This document shows, one piece after another, positions 1 through 6,838 of a stretch of 8,608 bases of DNA. The stretch is from Proteobacteria bacterium UBA7821 (GTDB lineage: Bacteria > Pseudomonadota > Gammaproteobacteria > Comchoanobacterales > Comchoanobacteraceae). Position 1 is the stretch's first letter; each line of letters begins with the position of its first letter. Below the pieces are notes generated by a model. It did no database searches and was not told the origin of the DNA. It saw only the letters and a list, made by a program, of their open reading frames with translations. Both the position numbers and the translations under genes were made by a program. The DNA is taken from positions 1 through 8,608 of the forward strand of contig DLBP01000072.1 in the NCBI GenBank assembly GCA_002480165.1, read 5' to 3'.

Positions 1-98
1 ATGTTGATTAGGTTCAATGTTTAATACATGAGTCTGATAAAAGATTTGGCTATTATATATTAATATCCTATCTTTTTGTTAGGAGATGAGGGTTGTGT

Positions 99-815
99 AT
101 GTTTAATAAATCACAGACAAGAAACCTGAAGATTGTTTTAGTCTTTCTATTTGTGATATCGTTAAGTGGTTATGTCTTGAGTCGGTATTCAGTACAAGAA
201 TACAAGGGTAGAGGGTTTGCTGCCATAGACAGTGAATATGTGGAACCTAAGTTATATCATGATTTTGTTAATGATGAAGAGATACGTCATCTTCTAGACA
301 TCGCAGAACCTTTATTTACTAAAAGTACCGTGATCAATAGTAAGGCTGGTGCTGGCCATCTAGACGAGTCTGTGCGACAAAGTGAAACTGCTTGGTTACC
401 CAAAAACGACCCTGTTGTGAAGTCTGTCATTGAGAGGGCATCTGAACTTACTAAGATCCCTTTTAAAAATGCGGAAAAAATACAACTGTTAAGATACACT
501 CCGGGTGGATTTTATTCACCTCATCACGATTCATCCTGCGGTGATGGTGAGGTTGCTTTTAAATTTGAAAAACGAGGAGGGCAAAGAGTCGCAACGGTCG
601 TTATGTATTTAAATGATGATTTTACGGGTGGAGAAACAGTTTTTCCCAATTTAAATAAAACCTTTAAACCTATAAAAAACAGTGCGCTATTATTTTATTC
701 TTTAGAAAAGAACGGAAATAAATGTCATCCCTTATCGTTACATGGAGGCAATCCGGTAGAAACCGGACAAAAATATATAGCCAACGTGTGGTTGAGAGAG
801 CGAGAGATGAAGTAG
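99..815 (+). CDS. Membrane-anchored prolyl 4-hydroxylase-like 2-oxoglutarate/Fe(II) dioxygenase
   Basis: This 238-residue protein has the P4H-type double-stranded beta-helix fold, a family that hydroxylates prolyl residues using Fe(II), O2 and 2-oxoglutarate. Visible signatures are the HxD iron ligands H142 and D144 in YSPHHD, the strand RVATVVMYLND followed by GGETVFP, the distal ligand H215 in LSLHGG, and K225 in GQKYIANVWLR, which should bind the 2-oxoglutarate carboxylate. The iron triad is therefore complete. A basic N-terminus followed by a hydrophobic stretch at about residues 10-27 predicts a signal anchor with the catalytic domain outside the inner membrane. C147 and C209 flank the core and could form a disulfide there (inference). 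The ATG at 99 follows GAGGG (88-92) by 6 nt. An in-frame TTG at 93 follows AGGAG (81-85) by 7 nt and would add two residues. The gene converges on apaH with 99 bp between them. The substrate cannot be told from sequence. Confidence 0.85.
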   Translation: MFNKSQTRNLKIVLVFLFVISLSGYVLSRYSVQEYKGRGFAAIDSEYVEPKLYHDFVNDEEIRHLLDIAEPLFTKSTVINSKAGAGHLDESVRQSETAWLPKNDPVVKSVIERASELTKIPFKNAEKIQLLRYTPGGFYSPHHDSSCGDGEVAFKFEKRGGQRVATVVMYLNDDFTGGETVFPNLNKTFKPIKNSALLFYSLEKNGNKCHPLSLHGGNPVETGQKYIANVWLREREMK

Positions 816-914
816 TACTTCTCGTTTAATGCAACACCTTTTTTCAATTTATTCGTCAGTATTAGGTGGCTTTTCTATTGTGAAGATGATGGCCATGTTG
901 TGAGGTTGCGCTTG

Positions 915-1733
915 TTATTCTGATAATGGACTGTAGACATTAAATCGGAGATTGTCTTCAAGTCTAAGTGCAATCAGGTGCCCGTGGTGGACATAACCTC
1001 CGTCGATATTTTCGATGGTTTTAGTTGATATAGAACCTTTTAAGTGAGCCCAGTGTCCAAAAATAATAGTATGGTCTTTGGGGATATTGAGGCTATGATT
1101 AAACCAAGCTTTGAGCTCTTTGGGTGCATGAGAGGGGCTTGTTTTACAGAAAAAGTTAAGCCGGCAGTCAGATGATGTTAGGTATCTGATGCGAGTAAAT
1201 ATGTTTAAAATCACCCTAAGGCGATCGAAGCCAACAAGTTCAGTGCGCCAGATGTCTGGGAAATTACCATAGAGATGTTCAAGTAGTTTTTTTCGGGTTG
1301 CTAAGGCTTTGAGTTGGGATGAGAACTCTTCAGAATATTCAATAACTTCAGATAGCTTCCAAGATGGATGAATGCCAGCATGAACAAGCACAGTTTTAAA
1401 AGTAGGGTCGTAATGACATAGGGGTTTATGGCACAGCCAATCGATGATAGCATCGGCATCGTTCTGTTGTTTAAAACTATCCAAGTAACTTACTTTGGTG
1501 TGCTGGTCGAGATAATAACTACATAGTAAATGAATTTCATGGTTACCAAGCACTATGTGGCAGTTGTTTAATTGTTTGACGAATTTTATTGTTTCATAAG
1601 ATTCTGGTCCTCGGCCCACTAAATCGCCAGCAAACAGTAATTTATCATGATCTGGTTGATAGTTAATTGTTTTTAATAGTTGCTTAAGGCCATCAAGGCA
1701 GCCATGAACATCTCCAATTGCATAAGTGGCCAC
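915..1733 (-). CDS. apaH: Symmetrical bis(5'-nucleosyl)-tetraphosphatase (diadenosine tetraphosphatase)
   Basis: ApaH is a cytoplasmic PPP-family metallophosphatase that splits Ap4A symmetrically into two ADP, keeping stress-related dinucleoside polyphosphates low. The motifs appear in order: GDVHG (residues 7-11, metal ligands D8 and H10), GDLVGRGP (36-43), GNHE (63-66, where E. coli has GNHD), HAG (118-120) and FGHW (225-228). NFPDIW and RLRVILNIFTRIR also match the family, and 272 residues is close to the usual length. The GTG at 1733 gives an N-terminus MATYAIGDVHG aligned with E. coli MATYLIGDVHG, and TGGGA (1745-1741) lies 7 nt upstream. An in-frame TTG at 1739 is possible but has almost no room for a ribosome site. 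The usual C-terminal DTGCVWGG motif is replaced by DGGYVHHG (244-251). The gene stands alone here, not in the surA-pdxA-rsmA-apaG-apaH cluster of enterobacteria. I see no clear sigma70 promoter upstream. Confidence 0.93.
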   Translation of the reverse strand: MATYAIGDVHGCLDGLKQLLKTINYQPDHDKLLFAGDLVGRGPESYETIKFVKQLNNCHIVLGNHEIHLLCSYYLDQHTKVSYLDSFKQQNDADAIIDWLCHKPLCHYDPTFKTVLVHAGIHPSWKLSEVIEYSEEFSSQLKALATRKKLLEHLYGNFPDIWRTELVGFDRLRVILNIFTRIRYLTSSDCRLNFFCKTSPSHAPKELKAWFNHSLNIPKDHTIIFGHWAHLKGSISTKTIENIDGGYVHHGHLIALRLEDNLRFNVYSPLSE

Positions 1734-1771
1734 AGCCAAATCCCATCTAACTTAGTCAAAATTTTACCATA

Positions 1772-1787
1772 TATTATTCGAATAATA
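1772..1787. promoter_or_regulatory. 16-bp perfect palindrome between apaH and the ArsC/Spx-like gene
   Basis: TATTATTC is followed directly by its exact reverse complement GAATAATA, with no spacer. It lies about 40 bp upstream of the apaH start, where a promoter for that gene is expected, so it could be a dimeric regulator's operator. The site is AT-rich in an AT-rich gap, so chance cannot be excluded. No regulator is assigned. Confidence 0.35.
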
Positions 1788-1904
1788 AAACATTTCTAGC
1801 TTTTACTTGATTGAACGAAGACTTGATAAAGCTGTGTTGGCAAGTTGGGATACTGCATATTTTTTTTATTTTGGTTGAAGATTTAACTGTTATTGTTTAA
1901 TCTT

Positions 1905-1941
1905 TTGGTTGGATTAGCCCCACAAATTATAGAGCGTGGGG
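1905..1941 (+). promoter_or_regulatory. Possible promoter with inverted repeat around its -10 box, upstream of the ArsC/Spx-like gene
   Basis: TTGGTT (1905-1910) and TATAGA (1928-1933) are separated by 17 bp and form a weak sigma70-like pair. The perfect arms CCCCAC (1918-1923) and GTGGGG (1936-1941) flank the -10 box, which sits in the 12-nt space between them. This geometry suits a repressor site more than a terminator, since no T-run follows and no plus-strand gene ends nearby. Confidence 0.35.
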
Positions 1942-1986
1942 ATTATTTGATGTGTCAGTTTGTCTAGAAATATATGCGAGGTGTTG

Positions 1987-2337
1987 ATGAGAATTTATGT
2001 GTATGACCAATGTTCGTCTTGTCGAAAAGCTCTTGGTTTTCTAAAAGATCATGGGCTGGATTGTGAAATAATTCCGATTAGGCAGCAGCCACCAGCTCTT
2101 GAAGAGCTTGTTGATGCGATACAAACCAGTGGCTATTTATTGAAGCAGCTTTTCAATGTTGCTGGTAGAGATTATCGCTCGATGAATATGAAAGATCGAT
2201 TAAAGGGCATGTCACAAGCCGATGCCTTACTTTTATTATCAAAGCACGGTAATTTAGTTAAGCGTCCAGTCCTGGTGCATAAACATGGTGTACTGATCGG
2301 TTTTGATTTAGGTCGTTGGGTAGAATGCTTTCTGTGA
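1987..2337 (+). CDS. ArsC/Spx-family thioredoxin-fold protein (arsenate reductase-like)
   Basis: This 116-residue protein belongs to the ArsC/Spx/YffB family, which includes glutaredoxin-dependent arsenate reductases, RNA-polymerase-binding Spx regulators and proteins of unknown role. It shows the N-terminal strand MRIYVYDQ followed by a CSSC redox pair (C9 and C12), then SCRKALGFL, IPIRQQPP, the helical segment NMKDRLKGMSQADALLLLSKHGNLVKRPVLV, whose KRP (92-94) is typical of the family, and GFDLGRW near the end. A CxxC pair is more usual in Spx-like members and in this less-studied subgroup than in plasmid ArsC, so true arsenate reduction is uncertain. No ars gene is nearby. The ATG at 1987 is preceded by GAGG (1978-1981) at 5 nt. 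A TTG at 1960 would add nine residues that do not fit the family. The last 30 bp overlap the 3' end of the opposing gene. Confidence 0.8.
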   Translation: MRIYVYDQCSSCRKALGFLKDHGLDCEIIPIRQQPPALEELVDAIQTSGYLLKQLFNVAGRDYRSMNMKDRLKGMSQADALLLLSKHGNLVKRPVLVHKHGVLIGFDLGRWVECFL

Positions 2338-3051
2338 GGGGGGGCTGCTGTGAGTCCGGCTATTCCGCATCGGGGAAAGACGACGACGAGTCAGCCACCC
2401 AAAAAAGCTCCATCGGCTGTCACCGCGTGGGGTGACCATGGTGTTCAGCGCATGATTTGATACGAATGACCCATGATTCAAATCGGCGTGCACTGTAGGT
2501 GTGGGCCTCGAATTCTTCCGAGAATGACCTGTTCTAGACAACCCGCTGGGTAATCTACTGCTAAGCCAGGAGGTGATGATTTCTGGGTTTCTATTGGGTT
2601 CAGGCCGGAAGTAGCTATTGCTTGGGTTGCTAGCCCGGTTAAAGAATCCTGCTCCACTGCCGGTCCTTGAGTTGCTAGTCCAGTTAAAGAATCCTGCTCC
2701 ACTGCCGGGGCCTGGGTTTGGTGTCCATGGTCCATGGTGGCTTAGGTTCTTGTACAAAAAAAAGAGGGCTAAATCGCTAGCAAAAAAAATGCAAACGGCT
2801 GCTGGCCCTAATTGAGCTAACAGTAGCGCTGTAACGATAGTGGCTAAAGTGATTATAGCGAAAGTTACGAGCAAAGCAAGCTGTTGTGTGTACATATCAA
2901 GTAAATAACTAAACATTGCCATGGGAAAAAGAGGTAACAGAGGTGGAATAAAAATGCTGAACATTGCAAGCAAACCATAGAGCAAGGTTGGCCTTGAAGG
3001 ATGGAAATAGCGGGCGTTTGATAGGGCAATGGCGCTTAAAGTAAAAATCAT
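2308..3051 (-). CDS. Hypothetical membrane protein with low-complexity, repeat-bearing C-terminal half
   Basis: I do not recognise this 247-residue protein. Residues about 22-100 are strongly hydrophobic and suggest three membrane segments (roughly 22-45, 57-78 and 82-100). From about residue 105 the character changes sharply to a soluble tail rich in Pro, Ser, Asn, Arg and Gly. Two consecutive 15-residue units starting GSGAGFFN (116 and 131) sit at the beginning of this tail, and its end is basic and Ser/Arg-rich (for example LTRRRLSP). The start is supported by a promoter with near-ideal spacing at 3084-3112, which gives a leader of about 25 nt. The ribosome site is weak (GAGAG about 11 nt upstream). 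The tail runs 30 bp into the ArsC/Spx-like gene on the other strand, so the C-terminus may have grown by stop-codon loss. The N-terminal half is the better-supported part, and the tail could be a drifted frame. Confidence 0.6.
   Translation of the reverse strand: MIFTLSAIALSNARYFHPSRPTLLYGLLAMFSIFIPPLLPLFPMAMFSYLLDMYTQQLALLVTFAIITLATIVTALLLAQLGPAAVCIFFASDLALFFLYKNLSHHGPWTPNPGPGSGAGFFNWTSNSRTGSGAGFFNRASNPSNSYFRPEPNRNPEIITSWLSSRLPSGLSRTGHSRKNSRPTPTVHADLNHGSFVSNHALNTMVTPRGDSRWSFFGWLTRRRLSPMRNSRTHSSPPSQKAFYPTT
2626..2715. repeat. Two tandem 45-bp repeat units
   Basis: Units 2626-2670 and 2671-2715 are head to tail and differ at six positions. They share an uninterrupted identical run of 26 bp (2638-2663 and 2683-2708). 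Because 45 is a multiple of three, each unit adds 15 residues to the membrane protein on the minus strand without shifting its frame. The high identity suggests a recent duplication, of a kind that can expand or contract by slippage. Confidence 0.85.
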
Positions 3052-3083
3052 TCTAATATTCTCTCTATAATAACAATCCGCTG

Positions 3084-3112
3084 ATTATGCCATGAATTAT
3101 AATGTAAGTCAA
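3084..3112 (-). promoter_or_regulatory. Sigma70-type promoter for the repeat-bearing membrane protein
   Basis: Reading the minus strand, TTGACT (3112-3107) is followed after exactly 17 bp by CATAAT (3089-3084). Five of six bases match consensus in each box. Transcription would begin near 3077, about 25 nt before the ATG at 3051. Confidence 0.65.
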
Positions 3113-3479
3113 CTGTTTAATTCAATTAGGTCAGCGTTTGTCATTGTTAGAGTCACGACGACGTCATATTGGCATGTTGAACGGTTGACTAACAGATCGT
3201 TTGGTAACCTCTATGTTTAGTTGACATGATACTAGAATAATTACAACATAGATTTTATTTGGTATTGATCACCTCTAGAGAGGGCGATTCAGGACAAGGG
3301 TTCTGACATTTACTCGTCAGCAATCGAAAACACTTGAATGGTTGCCATGTCAATAGTAATTGCCAGATTTGGCGACTCTTCCCGTGATAATGGTTCTGAT
3401 TTTACTGTACATGTTTACTCAGCAGTGTCATGATTAAGATGTGCTCTATGGTACTTAGAGTCAGTTGATCAATAAGATT

Positions 3480-3487
3480 AGGAGGTG
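3480..3487 (+). promoter_or_regulatory. Strong Shine-Dalgarno sequence of efp
   Basis: AGGAGGTG is a near-perfect complement of the 16S rRNA 3' end and ends 5 nt before the ATG at 3493. It decides for that ATG over the overlapping GTG at 3490, and it fits the high expression expected of a translation factor. Confidence 0.85.
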
Positions 3488-3492
3488 TAGTG

Positions 3493-4056
3493 ATGAAATA
3501 TTCTACCAATGAGTTTAAGCCAGGCCTTAAAATATTGGTCGATGGTGACCCCTGGGCCATCGTTGAAAAAGAATTCCATAAGCCAGGCAAAGGGCAAGCG
3601 GTGATGAGAGTTAAACTAAAGCATTGCAAAACTGGCAGAGTGATTGATCGAACATATAAAACAGGCGAGTCAGTTGAAGGTGCAGAGATTAACGATGTAG
3701 ACATGAGCTATCTGTACAAGGATGACATGCTGGCTTATTTTATGGATATGGAGACTTTTGAGCAAATAGATGTCCCTATTACGCTAATTCCCGATCACTT
3801 GTGGTTGAAAGAAGGGGATGTGTGCCGGGTTGTATTGTGGGATGACAAACCCATCAGTGCAGAAGCACCAAATTTTGTTCATTTAAGCGTTCTCGAATGT
3901 GAACCTGGTTTAAAAGGTGATACAGCCAGTGGAGGCTCAAAACTAGCTCAATTAGAAACTGGTGCAAGTATCAGAGTGCCGCTGTTTGTGAATACGGGAG
4001 ATATTATAAAAATTGACACAAGGGAGAAAATTTACGTCTCTCGTCAGAAAAAATAG
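3493..4056 (+). CDS. efp: Translation elongation factor P
   Basis: EF-P enters the ribosomal E site and promotes peptide bond formation at polyproline stretches. The 187-residue length is standard and all three domains are visible: the KOW-like N-domain (about 1-63), the central OB domain (about 67-125) and the C-terminal OB domain (about 129-184), ending in the signature IKIDTREKIYVSR. The loop KPGKGQA places the modifiable lysine at K33, equivalent to E. coli K34. That predicts beta-lysylation by EpmA/EpmB, encoded elsewhere if present. Conserved GLKGDTA and PNFV motifs are intact. The central domain (about residues 78-110, FMDMETFEQIDVP) looks divergent from the E. coli and Coxiella proteins. 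No strong terminator follows the stop. A short hairpin (TAGCT/AGCTA) just after it has no T-run, so some readthrough into the next gene is possible. Confidence 0.97.
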   Translation: MKYSTNEFKPGLKILVDGDPWAIVEKEFHKPGKGQAVMRVKLKHCKTGRVIDRTYKTGESVEGAEINDVDMSYLYKDDMLAYFMDMETFEQIDVPITLIPDHLWLKEGDVCRVVLWDDKPISAEAPNFVHLSVLECEPGLKGDTASGGSKLAQLETGASIRVPLFVNTGDIIKIDTREKIYVSRQKK

Positions 4057-4079
4057 CTCAGAATAAGCTAGGTATTTAC

Positions 4080-4108
4080 TTGACACGTGTTTCCAATCAG
4101 TTTATATT
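4080..4108 (+). promoter_or_regulatory. Consensus-like sigma70 promoter for the 887-residue orphan gene
   Basis: A perfect TTGACA (4080-4085) and TATATT (4103-4108) are separated by exactly 17 bp. Transcription would start near 4115, about 28 nt before the ATG. This is the best promoter in the window and implies the orphan gene is transcribed independently of efp. Confidence 0.75.
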
Positions 4109-4142
4109 ATAAATTACTATAATTCATAACAAGGGATAATAC

Positions 4143-6806
4143 ATGATGGAACTCAAGACAATCCAGTTAATGCTGAAACACGTAGATCAGATTTTGGCAC
4201 TTGGTATAGACAAGACTCAATTGTTGAAACATCTGTTTCTACGGTTCCAGCCACATATCGATACGGACGCTGATTCTTTAAGTTTATCTGATTATTTGAG
4301 GTCACATGTGGGCGATATTGGCTACAATTTCTCCCTCCTCTATCAAATAGCATCTAATGTCAATCAATCTTCTTCTACGTACTTAGATGTGTATGAGCCT
4401 TTTTCAACAGAGTCACTGGATCGACTAAAAGATTTTTTTACCCAAGTAGCTCTAGAGACTCTTTCGGGCGAGGCGCTTGACTTAGATAAGATAAAACTGG
4501 TCTTGTCATTGGTTGAGGCAATCCCAGGCGAAGGGCAGGCAGCTCAGTTCAGCGCTCATGAATCTGTGTATCTAGATGATAGTAACGGCTATGACTTTAT
4601 AGATTCTTTTCATAGTTGGTTTGAAGCTAAAAAAATATGGATCGAAAGTTGTGAGCTAGCTATGAATTTCAACCATTTGAAAGAGGCTTGTCTTAATGAT
4701 CAGTCTCTGTGTGCTAGAGTGATATGTACCAGTGAGTACCCGGAAAGTACACAGTTGGATGGTTCTGACTTGTTAATTAATATCCTTGTTAAGGCTCTCC
4801 GGGAAAAGAAAATCACATTCAACTTCTCAGACAAAATCGAGGCGATATTGAACACTTTAGTAATTATAGATCGTCTATTACAAACGCAGCCGATTGTGCA
4901 AAATACTGAGACTCTTGAGGCCTTTAAGATCGCGCTCAGATTTAAACTAATCAGGCTAAATGCTGCCAGTAAAGCTGATGTAATAGCTGTAGATTCATCA
5001 CATGACGATCAGCAAGATAACTTAATGGCTTTTGAAGCCAACGGTGATTTACCTGTCTCTGAAGAATCGAGTGAGACAAAACGGGTTTTAACTGATCTAG
5101 ATGGTGATGTACTAGTTCTAGAGCACGCCCTCCTCAATGGTTTGGCTGGGGCCTGCACTCTCGATCGTGAGCCTGCTAGTAAAGGGAAGAAGCGGGAGCT
5201 TTCGCCTAACTTAACAACCTCGATCGGTACAATGATTAGTGTTGGATCAAAGGGATCAGCGCCAGAATTGAGACTGAGGTTAACAAAAACGGTTCCTGGC
5301 AATAAGGCAGTTGTCACACCACCTGCCAAGAAGACTAAGCCTAGTCAGCAATATTTCCCGCCAAAATATGAATTTCAGACCCCATACCGCGCTATTGTAG
5401 AACAGTTATTCAATGACAGTGATACCTGTGGTCTGGTTGACGCTCTAGAGGCTGCCAGATACAGCAGATCAGGCACATTAAGTGCTTTATTTTTTCATCT
5501 GAAGAGCGCGAATATTGTTGTTTCAAAGCCATCGGTTGGTGATATGAGTCAAACGACCAATATTAAGTTTGGCCAGTTGTTTTGGATGAAAATGTTAAAT
5601 GATATGTTTGACTACAGACAGGTATCTGGTCGTATTAGTCAACATAAATTAGACCAGTACAAGTCTGTGGTTGATCAATTGACTTCAGATACAGATAGAA
5701 ATAATTCACTAGAAGTTTTGGCTGATTTATTTGACTATGGTCTTATGGCTGCTTGCTATCAAGGTACCGCACTGTCTCAGAAAATTAAACGTCATCTAGG
5801 GTGGTGCTTAGTTTCTCAAGAGGCTAGCCTGACAATCGCCCATATTGTTCAAAAAACGAAATTAGCTTGGAATACCTATCTGGGTAGCTCTTCTGCAACA
5901 CGGTCAATAGGTATCTTTGGTGAGGATACCAGCTTTTGGACTGGGAGTCGTGGTTACGATGATTTTATCAAAAATCAGCTTGGCTTGCAGTTAAAAGAAG
6001 TGATACAAATAGTCATGAGTGAGTCTAACCAAAGTTCAGGGCGATCTAGATCTAATGCTCGTCACAATGCTTTACCGAATCTGTTAAAAACGATTTTTTC
6101 TCAGGGTGATGGTTACACGCGCTGTCAAGGCGAGTTTCTATCTAAAAGTATGGGGCTCATTATTGCCTGTGGCTCTGTGGATCAGACTAAGTATTCAATC
6201 TTGAGGGTGTTGCTCAATAAGTTTGAGAGTGGTTCGGCCTCTCTTTTCAAAGAGAAAACCGTCACTGAGTTCGCAAATATTTTAACTTGTTGGAATGAGA
6301 TGGTGATCGAGAAAAGACTTAATGCAGCTTTTATATGGCCATATGAGATATTGACAGAATTACCCCTCGTCAATTCTGGCAATGCTAACAATAGAATAGT
6401 CATCACTTATTCAGATATAACACAACAAGAGAGGCAGCTGGCAATAGCTCTGCCAGTTAATAAGAGTGCAGCAAAGGCTTCAATAGAGTTGTTGGTTAGA
6501 AGAATGAATGACAATCTGGCTTTGTATAATACCACTTGTCCTAAAGTATGGATTAAATTGTCAACGAAGACTCCTGGTGCTAGATTGTTCGATGGTTTGC
6601 AAGGTGCTTGCTCTAGCGCAAGTTCCAGCTCTACAGCTATTTCGACCTCGTCTCAACATCACAGTCCTGTCTTGGCCAGTAATAGTAATATCTGGCAGCA
6701 GACATTACCAGTACATGCCATTGCTGATCCGGAAAGATCTGATGGCGATGATTCGATGAGTGATCATGGTATGACCATGACCTCAGCTCGTAATGAAGAC
6801 AGTTAG
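4143..6806 (+). CDS. Large hypothetical protein, family not recognised (887 residues)
   Basis: I cannot assign this protein. It has no signal peptide and no membrane segment, and looks like a soluble, mostly helical protein in two blocks. Residues 1-270 are Leu-rich helices. Residues about 283-325 are acidic (DSSHDDQQD, ETKRVLTDLDGD). A basic, Pro-containing linker follows at about 340-405, with clusters KGKKR (347-351) and PPAKKTKP (393-400) that resemble eukaryotic nuclear localisation signals. A second folded block covers about 410-815. The tail is a Ser-rich stretch (about 824-842) and then a small/acidic end (SDGDDSMSD, ARNEDS). Such a tail is compatible with, but not diagnostic of, type IV secretion signals of Legionellales. 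The ATG at 4143 follows AAGGGA (4131-4136) by 6 nt; a second ATG follows at once. A strong promoter and 887 uninterrupted codons argue that it is functional. It converges on the ABC membrane gene with 32 bp between stops. Confidence 0.85.
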   Translation: MMELKTIQLMLKHVDQILALGIDKTQLLKHLFLRFQPHIDTDADSLSLSDYLRSHVGDIGYNFSLLYQIASNVNQSSSTYLDVYEPFSTESLDRLKDFFTQVALETLSGEALDLDKIKLVLSLVEAIPGEGQAAQFSAHESVYLDDSNGYDFIDSFHSWFEAKKIWIESCELAMNFNHLKEACLNDQSLCARVICTSEYPESTQLDGSDLLINILVKALREKKITFNFSDKIEAILNTLVIIDRLLQTQPIVQNTETLEAFKIALRFKLIRLNAASKADVIAVDSSHDDQQDNLMAFEANGDLPVSEESSETKRVLTDLDGDVLVLEHALLNGLAGACTLDREPASKGKKRELSPNLTTSIGTMISVGSKGSAPELRLRLTKTVPGNKAVVTPPAKKTKPSQQYFPPKYEFQTPYRAIVEQLFNDSDTCGLVDALEAARYSRSGTLSALFFHLKSANIVVSKPSVGDMSQTTNIKFGQLFWMKMLNDMFDYRQVSGRISQHKLDQYKSVVDQLTSDTDRNNSLEVLADLFDYGLMAACYQGTALSQKIKRHLGWCLVSQEASLTIAHIVQKTKLAWNTYLGSSSATRSIGIFGEDTSFWTGSRGYDDFIKNQLGLQLKEVIQIVMSESNQSSGRSRSNARHNALPNLLKTIFSQGDGYTRCQGEFLSKSMGLIIACGSVDQTKYSILRVLLNKFESGSASLFKEKTVTEFANILTCWNEMVIEKRLNAAFIWPYEILTELPLVNSGNANNRIVITYSDITQQERQLAIALPVNKSAAKASIELLVRRMNDNLALYNTTCPKVWIKLSTKTPGARLFDGLQGACSSASSSSTAISTSSQHHSPVLASNSNIWQQTLPVHAIADPERSDGDDSMSDHGMTMTSARNEDS

Positions 6807-6838
6807 AATCTTTTTGCACAATGTATTTGCCAATGTCG

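Larger units (their letters stand above)
3052..3492. other. 441-bp gene-free stretch between the membrane protein and efp
   Basis: The left end carries the minus-strand promoter described separately. The right end carries the efp ribosome site. In between I find no RNA gene, no strong hairpin and no convincing plus-strand promoter. A TTGACA box (3221-3226) lacks a good -10 at 16-18 bp, and TTTACT (3414-3419) with TAAGAT (3435-3440) has only a 15-bp spacer. A 31-codon reading frame (3338-3433) has no ribosome site. Confidence 0.6.

Noticed and set aside
816..914. Bidirectional terminator between the converging dioxygenase gene and apaH
   Set aside because: Only weak complementarity (CACCT with AGGTG) over a loop of about 30 nt; no compact stem with a T-run on either strand.
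2419..2436. Hairpin GTCACC-N6-GGTGAC as a terminator for the ArsC/Spx-like gene
   Set aside because: It lies over 80 bp past the stop, has a 6-bp stem, no T-run follows, and it is within the coding region of the opposite-strand gene.
2478..2735. 85-codon minus-strand frame with the repeated peptide AVEQDSLTGLATQ
   Set aside because: It overlaps the longer frame that has the promoter and membrane segments. Its repeat is simply the 45-bp DNA duplication read in another frame.
2618..2815. 65-codon plus-strand frame through the repeat
   Set aside because: No ribosome site or promoter; low-complexity translation (KNPAPLP repeated) explained by the same duplication.
3338..3433. 31-codon open frame starting MVAMSIVIARF as an efp leader peptide
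   Set aside because: No ribosome site, a stop codon just before the ATG, no run of regulatory codons and no attenuator hairpin after it.
3402..3704. 100-codon minus-strand frame opposite the start of efp
   Set aside because: It overlaps the highly conserved 5' part of efp and has no signals of its own.
99..4056. Functional link between the prolyl hydroxylase and EF-P, since bacterial prolyl hydroxylases can modify elongation factors
   Set aside because: The two genes are 2.7 kb apart with unrelated genes between, the hydroxylase is predicted to face outward, and EF-P is modified on lysine.
5009..5329. 106-codon minus-strand frame inside the orphan gene
   Set aside because: Antisense shadow of a long intact gene, without ribosome site or recognisable protein features.
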